Origin: Dendrocalamus latiflorus
Taxonomy: Eukaryota > Streptophyta > Magnoliopsida > Poales > Poaceae
Direction: 5' to 3'
Assembly: GCA_017311315.1 (NCBI GenBank)
Contig: CM029647.1
Location: forward strand, 6,208,576 to 6,272,575
Length of the DNA: 64,000 bases
In this document: positions 20,400-29,668 of the stretch, in pieces
Layout: every line of letters begins with the position of its first letter
Position numbering within the stretch: position 1 is the first letter of the stretch
The notes under the pieces: generated by a model
The model's input: the letters and a program-made list of their open reading frames with translations, nothing else
Told to the model about the DNA's origin: nothing
The model's database searches: none
Program-made: the position numbers and the translations under genes

Positions 20400-20766
20400 G
20401 GGTGTGTTTGGTTCTAGGGATAATAGGAGATGGAACAGGGTGATCCCAGATTTGAACCTGTTTAGATTGGAGTCAGCAGGACAGAGTCCATCCCCTTTGG
20501 GAAATATTCCCCTAAATCGAGGATGCTCCCGTCCCTCAAAAAACGAGGGGATGGGCTCGTCCCTCTTCCTCGCCTCTCAAAAACAAGAGGATGACAAAAG
20601 GGCCCCATACGTCGGATGACTCATCCCATATTTTGATGTCCCAAAATCAAACAAAAAACGGGGACGGTCCTATCCCTTACAACCAAACAAAGAATGGGGA
20701 CGGTCCCATCTTTAAAAACAGAGATGGAGCCATTCTATCCCTATTACCTCCAAACCAAACACACAG
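20400..20766. mobile_element. MITE with TGTGTTTGGTT termini
   Basis: The ends are inverted versions of GGTGTGTTTGGTT...GGGATAATAGG. The interior repeats short GGGGACGGTCC-type motifs. This end sequence is typical of PIF/Harbinger-related grass MITEs. The target duplication is not clear. Confidence 0.6.
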
Positions 20767-20937
20767 TAACAGGCCGGCAGGTAATGGGATAACGATGAGT
20801 AGGACTGCATGCTCGAGTGGCGGCATAGACCAGTCACCATAGATTGCAGAGTTGCAGTACTTAATACTGACCTCCTATACTTGCAGCAAGCAACAAGTTG
20901 GAGCGCGAGCAGCCGTACTCTACAGTGATCTAATGTG

Positions 20938-21175
20938 GGTCTGTTCTTTTTGACTGCGGCTTGTGACTTTTGAGCTATTTATACGAGAAATTACAGAGTA
21001 ACAGAAACTCACATACGGTTTTTGCCGATATAAATGAAATCAGTAAAGTATGTACTATAATTAACTAGTAGACCCTATCTTAAAAAAATACTCTATTTAA
21101 AAGTTAGTTATTGTAGAAAAACTGAAAAACAGTTTTTAAAAGCTGAAACAGGGTTAACTTAAGTACACTGGCTTT
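20938..21175 (-). mobile_element. MITE, family 2 (CTGTTCTTTTNGNCTGCGG ends)
   Basis: It reads GTCTGTTCTTTTTGACTGCGG at one end. Inside, TAGTAGACCCTATCTT and ATACTCTATTTAAAAGTTAGTTA are shared in opposite orientation with 23600-23850, 32245-32470 and 46385-46625. Confidence 0.6.
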
Positions 21176-21962
21176 CAACATTTCGCTTTTGTGCGTGTAT
21201 ATGATACAGTATATATATGTATATATATGAGTAGTAGTAGGCCCCGGCATGTTTTTCTTGCCAAACTAGCACACTACAGCTTGATTTTACAACGGGCTTG
21301 TCTATTCTCGACATAGAAAACAACGAACTCGATTGTCAACTTTATTTTATTACATGTTCTCATCGAAATTTCCGTAGCCCAATCAGTGTGCTTCCACAAG
21401 GTTTGTCATAATTTAGATCGAGAAAGTACCGGTGAAGCGGTGATGTTGACGAGGTAGACAGAGACACAAACCTAACATGAAAACCAGAGCATAATTATGT
21501 TTTTTTTCGATACTATATTACGTGTGCCCTGGCTGCAATTCAGCAGGAAGGATGTCTGATCACGTATGTTCGTACGTATAGGATGATGTCGAGCCAAAGT
21601 CATTTTCAGCTTTGTTTCATTTTGTATTTATAAGAATAACAGTATATCAATCGTATTAATAAAAATAGTGTTTTTGTCATTCGGTGAGCGGACGACAGTG
21701 TCTTGCCGCCGGACGATGCACGCTCGCGTGCGCCACGCCGGGCGGACGTGCCGACCGTCCGAAAACGTGGCAGCGTCAACGGGCTGGCGCCCGAGCCGGA
21801 TGTGCGCCATGTCTGCGCGCTAACGACACGGACACCGTAGGTTTGCCAATTAATCAATGTCCAAGCCGTTGCCGCTGTCAACCTTTGCCCAAGCTTGAGC
21901 GTTTTCTTCTCAGGGGTACTTGGCTAGGTGCGTTGGGTGAGTGGCTCAGGCAGCACAATATC

Positions 21963-23173
21963 GGAGGGGACTCCTCTAAAGTCTAACCCCATTGAGAGGA
22001 AATGGGGACCCGGTCGGATGGTCTCCACGTGTTCGCTATGCACGAATCTCCGCGCAGCGCCTCTCCCATCTTCTTTTTCTCCGCGCGATCTCCTCTTCCT
22101 CATCCTTGACCGTGTCGCCTCCCGCGCCTGCCACGCCATCCTTCGCGCTCACCTCCCGCGCCTGCCACGCCGTCGAGTCGCACCACCGCCGCATCCTCTG
22201 CCCGTTCCGCGCCGACCTCCCGTCTCGCGAGCCGCTTCCTCCCGCTTTTCCCCCCAAAAACCGAGCTCCCCAGTGTTCTTCCCGGCGGCGGGCGCGAGGG
22301 CAAGGAGCATCGGCAGGAGGCGGCACATGGTGGTGGGGAAATGGTGATCTGGGCATCGAGGGTCCTGAGCTTCTTGTACTTGAGGGCGAGGAGCTCGACC
22401 CCCAAATCTGTGACCCCAAGGCTCCACTTGAGCGAGAGCTCCCGCAGGTCCGGGCAACCGACGGCGATGCACCCGAGCCCCATGTCCGTCGCCGGCTTGC
22501 AGCGCGACAGGGACAGCCTCTGGAGCCGCCGCGCCCGTGCCACCTCCGCAGCCGCTGCGTCCCCGAGGTCGACCCCATTGGACAGGTCGAGCTTGGCGAG
22601 GTTGGGGTATGCGGCGACGAGCGCGGCGAGGCCGGCAGCGCCGAATCCTCGGGAGCGGGAGAGGTCCACAGCGCGGACAGAGGGCGCTGCGGAGAGGACG
22701 GCGAGGGTGGCGTTGGTGACGCGGGGGCAGAGGGAAAGATCGAGGCGGGAGGCGGAGCAGTATCGGGCGAGCGCGACGGGGAGGATGCAGTGGTGGCGTG
22801 ACTCGACGGTGTGGCAGGCTGCGCCCGCCGCGGGGAAGAACACCGGGGAGCTCGGTTTTTTGGGGGAAAAGCGGGAGGAAGCGGCTCGCGAGACGGGGGG
22901 TCGGCGCGGAACGGGCGGAGGATGTGGCGGTGGCGCGGCTCGACAGCGTGGCAAGCGTGGGAGGCGAGCGCGAAGGACGGCGTGGCAGGCGCAGGAGGCG
23001 ATGCGATCGAGGATGAGGAAGAGGAGCTCGCGAGACGGGAGAGGCGCTCGCGCGGAGAAAAAGAAGACGGGAGAGGCGCTGCGCGGCGATTCGTGCAGAG
23101 CGAACACGTGGAGACCATCCGACCGGGTCCCTATTTCTTCTCAATGGGGTCAGACCCTAGAGGAGTCCCCTCC
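21963..23173. mobile_element. Pack-MULE carrying F-box/LRR gene fragments
   Basis: The terminal inverted repeats start GGAGGGGACTCCTCTA and run about 330 bp on each side (21963-22320 and 22820-23173). The flanking 9-bp duplication CACAATATC (21954-21962 and 23174-23182) is diagnostic for Mutator-like elements. The interior holds host gene sequence and no transposase. Copy B of the segmental duplication has the corresponding unoccupied site near 37228-37240 (tagcacaatctac), so the insertion followed the duplication, barring loss. Confidence 0.93.
22100..23107 (-). pseudogene. F-box/LRR protein fragment captured in the Pack-MULE
   Basis: A minus-strand frame stays open for about 330 codons. 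It includes an F-box-like start (ELLFLILDRIAS) and a second F-box C-terminal piece (ACHTVESRHHCILPVALARY). Leucine-rich repeats of FBL3 type follow, such as LDLSLCPRVTNATLAVL, AKLDLSNGVDLGDAAAAEV and LRELSLKWSLGVTDLGVELL. The LRR part (about 22350-22800) is single-copy in the element, while F-box-like pieces also sit in both inverted repeats. It is a chimera, not a full gene. It could be transcribed from the TIR, but no promoter evidence was seen. Confidence 0.75.
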
Positions 23174-23397
23174 CACAATATCTGTCTAGTGTACGGTTCA
23201 AGTCAACTTTGTTTAGACTGAAAAAGATAAGGGGGTAGTGCTAGCGCTGGATTCGATGGGAGTTTTTTCATGTACGTTACTTTCTATCGTCATATCTCAT
23301 TTAAAAAAAATAAATCAAAGCTATCTAATCTGACGTAATAAAAATTAGGATATTGATAAACATCATTTGGATATTTTCTTTCTAACTATCATCCAGA

Positions 23398-23545
23398 TTT
23401 GTGACCGTTGGATTAGAGATCCAAGGGCCACAAATTCTCCCCACCCCCCTCCAAAAAAAATTCACCCACCTCCAAAAAAAATTCTCCCCCCAAAAAAGGG
23501 ACCGTTGGATCTCTAATCCAACAGTCCGAAATTTGGATGATTGTT
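23398..23545. repeat. small inverted repeat
   Basis: CCGTTGGATTAGAGATCC near 23407 pairs with GGATCTCTAATCCAACRG near 23507-23525, with C- and A-rich blocks between. It resembles a small MITE. Confidence 0.5.
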
Positions 23546-23599
23546 GGGAAGAAAACATCCGGGTGATACCTATACACACCCGAATAATGGGACACAATA

Positions 23600-23850
23600 A
23601 TTATTTGGACATGTTCTTTTGTGGCTTTTGGCTTCAGCTTTTGATTTTTCTACAGTAATCAGCTTTTAAACGGAGTGTCATTTCAAGATGGGGTCTACTA
23701 TTTAATTGTAGTATATACTGTACCGACTTCATTTATATCAGCAAAAGCCGCACGTGAATTTTAGTTACTCTATAATCTCTCACATGAATAGTTAAAAGTC
23801 ACAAACTGCACCCAAAAGTCATAGCTGCAGCCACAAAAGTACATACCCTT
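23600..23850 (+). mobile_element. MITE, family 2
   Basis: The core reads ACAGTAATCAGCTTTTAAACGGAGT then AGATGGGGTCTACTATTTAATTGTAGT and CAGCAAAAGCCGCA. The same order occurs at 32245-32470 and 46385-46625, and in reverse at 20938-21175. Confidence 0.6.
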
Positions 23851-23859
23851 TAATAAGCC

Positions 23860-24560
23860 TACCACGAATCCACGTCCTAATTGCAACAGAGCTCAACTGC
23901 AACAAAATTCTTCAAGCTATAATATTTGAGAAAACTCATTGCAACAAATAAAAACATCAATGCAATAATTTAAAAACCTGCTGTAACAAAACGAGATAAA
24001 GCTTGCAACAAGCATACGAAGTAGGATGTCTCTGCACTCTCACGTTAACGCTTCACTACCGTCTACCTAACCTTTTTGCCATCCACCGCACACCGTCTCC
24101 TCAGGTCTTAGTCTTACGAGATCCGGCGAGCTCCACCGCCTCCTCTGGTCTCGGTCCTACGAGATCCGCTTGAGCTCCACCGCCTTCTTGGGTGGGGACA
24201 CCTCCGCACGAGAGCTCTGCTGCAGAAGATGAACTCTCCGCAGTGAGCTCTGACTGGCGGTGATCGAACTCCTTGAGCATGAGCAATGCAGACGAACTCC
24301 GCGAGCGTAATGCTAGGGCAAAAGCAGATGTGGAGCATGTTGGGAGCTCGCTGCTGACGGAAGTTCGGCCGGAGCTTTGCTGGTCCGATGGATCAAGAGA
24401 GAAAGACATAAGAGGGATCCGAAAAGAGAGACCACCAAACAGGAGGAAGCAGCTATAGAGATAAGAAATGGATGATTGCGGGGATGCGGTCATGTGGATA
24501 AGGCGTCCCATCCTTTTCTTTTGCATCGGACGCCCGGACGGTATGTTTCCCAAAATATAT
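23860..24560. repeat. repetitive stretch, probable MULE-derived non-coding element
   Basis: The stretch goes from TTGCAACA-rich sequence to a CCATCC/GCATCGGACGCCCG end near 24505-24540. Two short copies of CTACGAGATCCG...GAGCTCCACCGCC lie at 24110-24185. Open frames here have no family features. Boundaries are not defined. Confidence 0.3.
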
Positions 24561-24836
24561 ACAACCCATAGCCCGACATCACTGAAACTGTGCAGATTTA
24601 ATTCAACTTAATTCGGAAAGGAAAACATGATCTTTGCATCAGCTAAAATCCCACAGCGACAACTGCTAACCAACAAGCGCTTGCATTTTTTCCCCCACCC
24701 AGACCCAGTTCCAAATGGAATACATGACGACGCATTACAAACACAGTATTCGTCTAGTTCCAGTAGTTTCCGCTATCATAGACGCGAGCATGCATGCATG
24801 CATGCATACATGCTCGCCGGCCATGCGTGCGCGCCA

Positions 24837-25553
24837 CTAGGCCCTGTCGTTGAAGCCGAACTTGCCGTCGAAGAAGTGGCCGATGGCCCCGAACACCGGA
24901 CGGAAGAACCCGCCGCCGCCTCGCTGCCTCTGCTCGTTTCTGTAGCCGTTGTCGTACTGCGGCCCAGGCATGGCGCCGTACACGTTCAACTCTTTGGTGC
25001 TGATGAACATGGGGGACCGAGTGCCGTCCTGGGGAGCCCAGGATGACACCGGAGAGTTGTACGCTATAGGTGCTCCTCCGGTGTAACCGTCGCCGCTATT
25101 GCTGTAGGAAGAGTAGTTTTTATTGTAGCCGCCGCCGTTGCTGTAGGAAGAGTTGCTGTTATTATAGCCGCCGCCGCCACCACCACCGTAGTAGGGCGTA
25201 ATACTGCCGTAGCCGTTGTAACCGCCGTTGCTGTAGGAAGAGTTGCTGTTATTGTAGCCGCCGCCGCCGCCGCCACCACCACCGTAGTAGGGCGTAATAC
25301 TGTCGTAGCCGTTGTAACCGCCGTTGCTGTAACTGTTGTAATTGTTGTTGTAGTTGCCGTTGTCGCCGTCGTGGGTAGTGTATCTTGTGTAGTCCTCGTC
25401 GGCCGTTTTGCTGCTCGACTTCTTCAGACGCGACGACGAGCGTTTCTTGCCGCCGGTTGCTTGATGCTGGCCGCCTCCGTATACGTCGGTGGAGCTCGAG
25501 TACTGGCTGTCGCTGCTCTGCCCTTTGAAGTATGATCTGTTATTCCACGACAT
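24837..25553 (-). CDS. Gly/Asn/Tyr-rich low-complexity protein, function unknown (238 aa)
   Basis: A single open frame starts at the ATG at 25551-25553; upstream in-frame codons lack an ATG. The N-terminus (MSWNNRSYFKGQ) is followed by a Ser/Lys-rich basic patch (KKRSSSRLKKSSSK, about residues 37-50). A prion-like Asn/Tyr/Gly/Ser region (about 68-165) follows, with two imperfect copies of SNGGYNGYxSITPYYGGGGG. The C-terminus is less biased (FISTKELNVYGAMPGPQYDNG, then FFRPVFGAIGHFFDGKFGF). There is no signal peptide or membrane segment. I do not recognise the family; the composition suggests a disordered, self-associating or RNA-binding protein, but that is inference. Sequence resembling its 3' flank exists in copy B near 37290-37430 without the coding part. 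Confidence 0.7.
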   Translation of the reverse strand: MSWNNRSYFKGQSSDSQYSSSTDVYGGGQHQATGGKKRSSSRLKKSSSKTADEDYTRYTTHDGDNGNYNNNYNSYSNGGYNGYDSITPYYGGGGGGGGGYNNSNSSYSNGGYNGYGSITPYYGGGGGGGYNNSNSSYSNGGGYNKNYSSYSNSGDGYTGGAPIAYNSPVSSWAPQDGTRSPMFISTKELNVYGAMPGPQYDNGYRNEQRQRGGGGFFRPVFGAIGHFFDGKFGFNDRA

Positions 25554-25624
25554 CGCCTCGCCTCTGTGGTACTCCAAACTTACGTTTGTAAGTCCGGCCC
25601 CAGAGTTGTTTTATCCCTGCATGC

Positions 25625-25631
25625 TATATAT
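25625..25631 (-). promoter_or_regulatory. candidate TATA box of the 238-aa gene
   Basis: ATATATA on the minus strand lies about 72 bases before the ATG, a plausible distance with a short leader. Confidence 0.4.
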
Positions 25632-25639
25632 GCACATAT

Positions 25640-26640
25640 ATTATGCATGATGCTTCTGTTGCTGTGGTGAAAGATTATTACCGCGCGCGCGCCACAAACT
25701 TGCAAGGTTTTAGGCTAACAGACATGCAAATAACGAATGTGTACACATATACCTAAGGTCCAAAAAACAGCATCTCGATATATGCATGGACACATGATGA
25801 TCTTGGGCGTTTTAAATAAGCTGCTGATGACCGATCGAGCAGCTAGCTAACTAGATGCAGATATATATATATTTAGCAAGAGTACAGTAAAAAGTGCAAA
25901 GAAAGAGAAAAGAAAATATGCCTTTGGAGCAGCACGCGTACCCGAGAGGCAGACAATTAGGAACTGAGGATGCTGCTTCGATCCCGTAAGTAACATTTAC
26001 ACCAAGTCTCGTAGAGTTCATATAGGGCCCAAGTCAACGGTCTCCTCTGTACTCTGGTCCACCGGATTCGAGCTATAGCTCTCCGAATGGCTTCAGCTTC
26101 CGTTTTTTTTTTGTTTTCGATTTATTTATGTCAAAAATTACTAAAAACATATTAACCTTTAATTTTAGCTTATTTTAATTTTTTCGACTATTTTGTCTTT
26201 TCTTTTTCTCCTTATTCTTTTGCATGGTTCGTGACGTATAACAATTTTTTTATTTTCTCAGAAAAATCTACTAGCCGTTAAACTGTAATTTTAGCCAAAA
26301 ATCAAAAACCATAACTAAAAGCTAGTTGAAGCACCACCTTAGCCTGTCCGAGTTCGCACGTTTCATCTTATTAATTAGAATAGGGTATACATATGCATGC
26401 GTATTTAGTGAAAAAACACACACCCATGCTCTATAAGGCTTTAGTGCCTTCTAAAAATCCCAAACATATGTTAGGGGACCCTCATGCGTGTGTACGTGTG
26501 GTGGTGTGAGTTATGTGTGTTCTTCTACCTTATACCTCCAAAAAAGCACTATAACATGTAAATTAAACTTATCCGTGCACTTTAGATTTTTTTTGTGAGG
26601 CACTTTAGATTCAATACTCAGGATCCGATTTTACCTTGCT
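25640..26640. other. intergenic with MITE-like element at 26080-26345
   Basis: No gene was recognised. The part 26080-26345 is AT-rich and bounded by ggcttcagcttccg and its rough inverse aaaagctagttgaagc. A short AT microsatellite is at 25861-25872. Confidence 0.4.
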
Positions 26641-28760
26641 AGGTGAAGGGCCATGTGAGAAGATCTGAGATAATGTTTTGATGAACCATTACAAGTTTTG
26701 CGTAGTGGTTATTCGAATTTGTAAAAGATTTCATTTTGTTTGGGCTGTTTGTTGGAATATTTAGGTTAAGCAACCTGACCGCCATGTATTGGGTGGTCTG
26801 ATCGGCAGGCTTTGACCACGGACAGTAGTAAGATGCATGGACCACGATCAGTAGTCGGTAGTCCGATCGGCCTTGTGTTAGACGGTTCAAACGGCCTTAT
26901 ATTGGGCGGTTTGATCGGCAAATCGACCATGCCAGAATGACTATGACAGATCGACCACGGCGGGTCAACCACGGCAGAACGACCATGGTAGATCAACCAC
27001 GGAAGTTTGAGCATGACAGAACAAGTACGGATGGTCGGAATCTAAGTTATAGGATTTGCGATCGGTAGTTGCAGACTTCGAGTGCTTCAATTCTTATATC
27101 CTTCAAGTACCTCGAGTACTTATGTCAGACCAGCCAGCGGACTGACCTTCCTGTGCATGGTGGTCAGACCTGTTCCTCTAGGTGGTCTGAGGTTGATTTT
27201 TGGAAAGCATGGAAATTGAGCCATGGATTGAGTTGAGGTGTCTTGGGGTCATTGCATTAAGGTTGCATGATGCATGTTTTGACTAACGCGGGTCAAGTTG
27301 TGAAGAATTTATGCCCAGAAATGATTTCTTTGTCATTAGATGTGTAGATTCGCTTGGAGTCATCATGGTCGATGGCGGGGATCGGGGCTATGCTCAAGGA
27401 GGAGCCGAGGCCTAGAATGATCAAAGATACCAGGTGAGATGGTGTGCTCCAACATGGCACAAGAAAAGCGAAAAATATTGAAGGTGAGTTCAAATGGCAG
27501 GTTCACACCATGTAGTTTGGTTGGTCCAAGTGAGGTGTGGTCCGGTAGAACCGGAGCGGAAGAGATTTGCCGATGCGTGGTAAACCAATGGTGAACCTAC
27601 ACGTGGAAAGCATGGCGATTGTTTGCATTGGAAGGAGATGACCCAATCAAGAAATGGTGTTTTGGCCAAAATACCTAAAAATACTTTGGATCAAAACTAC
27701 GGCGTATGAGTGGCACTTGGGAGAGCAGTTTAGATCAAGGTGGAGCTGGTTTGATTAAAATGGATCAAGGCTAAGGACTTAGCGGATTCGGGCTTATGCA
27801 CTTTAAAAGCGCATATAATTGAACATGTGTGAGTAAAACCAGTGTGTGGGAGGTTATCGGGTTTTTTCATTGTGCTAAGTGGATAGTATCCACTAAGGGC
27901 TAGGTGTGGCTGGTTAGCCCACCTATATAAAGGGATTAGGATAGAGACTTGTGTTAATCATCTAATTCTTCTCTCTAGTGCTCTCATATCTAGGGTTAGG
28001 GTTTGAGAGTGGAGTATTTGGTGTACTCTTTGTCCTTTAAAGCGGAGTGGCTGTAAAAGATACCTCTCAAGTGGCAATACATCAATCTTTGTGTATCTTC
28101 ATATCTATCTCTCTATTTAGCTGATTTGCTCTGGTTTTGATTGGTTTTCCTCTCGTCTCAATCTTTTCTTGATATGAGAGTTTTGGAGTGATTTCTTCGG
28201 TGTTCTTGCTTGTTGTGACATGTGGAAGCATATCCAAAGCCAACTTGGCTATTCTTTATTCACGAGTAAGTCCTGATCATCGATTTTGGTTTTATGTTGA
28301 TTTTGGTGCACGCTTGCTCAAATATCAAAAGGGTCTCAACTTTGTCGTGGGTTTTTGCAATCCATGGATGGAATAGCTTCTTGAGACCTTAAGCAATATG
28401 TACAAAGTTTCACGGCTTTTGGACCATTCAATCAAAAGTTATGTGTATTTATGATCTCGCTATTGTGCTGAAATCCATGTTCATCCTGATTTTGCTATAG
28501 CAACAGTAGTACCACAAGTTCTGTAGCGGTAGTATCGCAATTACTTGTTTCGATCACATCGATTTTCGACCACTCATTGGTCGTCAAACACACTAATTGT
28601 ATTTTGACTTGGTGCATCCACTTTAGTTTTCGACTGCTCACTGGTCGTAGACTACTCGAGTCATATTCTGACCATATTGGCATTCGACTAGTCACGGTAA
28701 TACCACAAACACAACGGCGGTAGTACCGCGTCTGTTGTTTCTTCACAGTGGTGCAGGTTC
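26640..28760 (+). mobile_element. LTR retrotransposon fragment
   Basis: Repeated CGACCACGG / GACCATGG motifs occur at 26810-27010. An LTR-type promoter (CACCTATATAAAGGGATTAGG near 27920) is followed by a leader. Palindromic GGTAGTACCGC-type motifs appear near 28520-28735. The 28100-28500 part resembles, in inverse orientation, 32930-33250. No coding domains or paired LTR were found. Confidence 0.45.
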
Positions 28761-28937
28761 TTGAGTAGGATTCCTATCTTAATCTTTATAATTTTGTAGC
28801 TATCAGAGTAAAGGATAGATGAATATTTAGAAAAAAAATTAAAGCATAATTTACCTCCTTTATTGTCTGTTCGGTCCTACACTAGACACTGGCAACTTGT
28901 CGCCTTACAAAACAAAAGCCCTCGTGATAACTGATAA

Positions 28938-29281
28938 GAGCAAGTTTAATAAGGCTGACTGTGCTAACTATAAGGGAATCTATGTCAGCATAGTCCTATG
29001 TGGAGAGGAGAGAAAAGGAGAGAGAGAGCTAAGCCGACTCCCATGCAAGAGTCAGGCTATAGCACAGGAAAAGAGTCATTATCCATGCATGTACCTATAG
29101 AACTAATTGCTATACCCATGCATGTATTAAATTATCAATACCCATGTATGTATTAAATGATTGAGAGCTCTTGTGGAGACAACTTATAGCCAGTTTATTG
29201 TATGAGTTGACTGCATTATTATCTTTTGATGACATGGAAATGTATTGGAGGTAGCAGCTATCTGTACTATTAAACTTGCTC
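28938..29281. mobile_element. Tourist-type (PIF/Harbinger) MITE, 344 bp
   Basis: The ends are GAGCAAGTTTAATA and TATTAAACTTGCTC, flanked by the 3-bp duplication TAA (28935-28937 and 29282-29284). Confidence 0.85.
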
Positions 29282-29668
29282 TAAGTACTCTTGCTCCGAG
29301 CGTTAGATCAGAAACAAATAGCCAAATCTAATTAATCTCATTCCGTAATAGACGTAGACGGTAGTAGCAGCAACTATCACGATCAAGGTACGCAAAGGTT
29401 GACGTCTTGAGGGATACGTACGCAAAAAAGACAAGTAACCAACCAATATCCCTACTCACCACACTACATTTTTGCGAGCCAGTGATCAGAGAGTAGAGGA
29501 AGAGAGCGAGGTAGACTTATTTCCACAGGAACGGCGCATGGAATTTCGCCTGTCGTAAGCAACAGATCAGTCTATCCGACTCAGTCTGATGACTGGACTA
29601 AGCTAGAAGTCCCTAGAACCACATATTCAGAAAGATTGGTATGTCGATCGATCTCCCCTAGCCACACA

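Larger units (their letters stand above)
14287..24750. repeat. segmental duplication, copy A
   Basis: Nine blocks match copy B (29298-37430) in the same order and orientation. They are near 14287 (GAGCGTTAGATCRGAAAC), 14373 (TTGACGTCTTGAGGGATACG), 14754, 16041, 20770-20930, 21360-21600, 21680-21860, 21890-21965 and 24590-24750. Identity is high in short runs but diverged overall. The gaps between blocks are largely explained by transposons private to one copy. Confidence 0.75.

Noticed and set aside
22036..23189. Long overlapping open frames on both strands (up to 360 codons)
   Set aside because: They are mirror frames of the GC-rich Pack-MULE inverted repeats. Only the frame with LRR motifs is described, and that as a captured fragment.
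24101..24553. 150-codon frame on minus
   Set aside because: It lies in a repetitive stretch, has no domain and probably derives from a non-coding MULE-type repeat.
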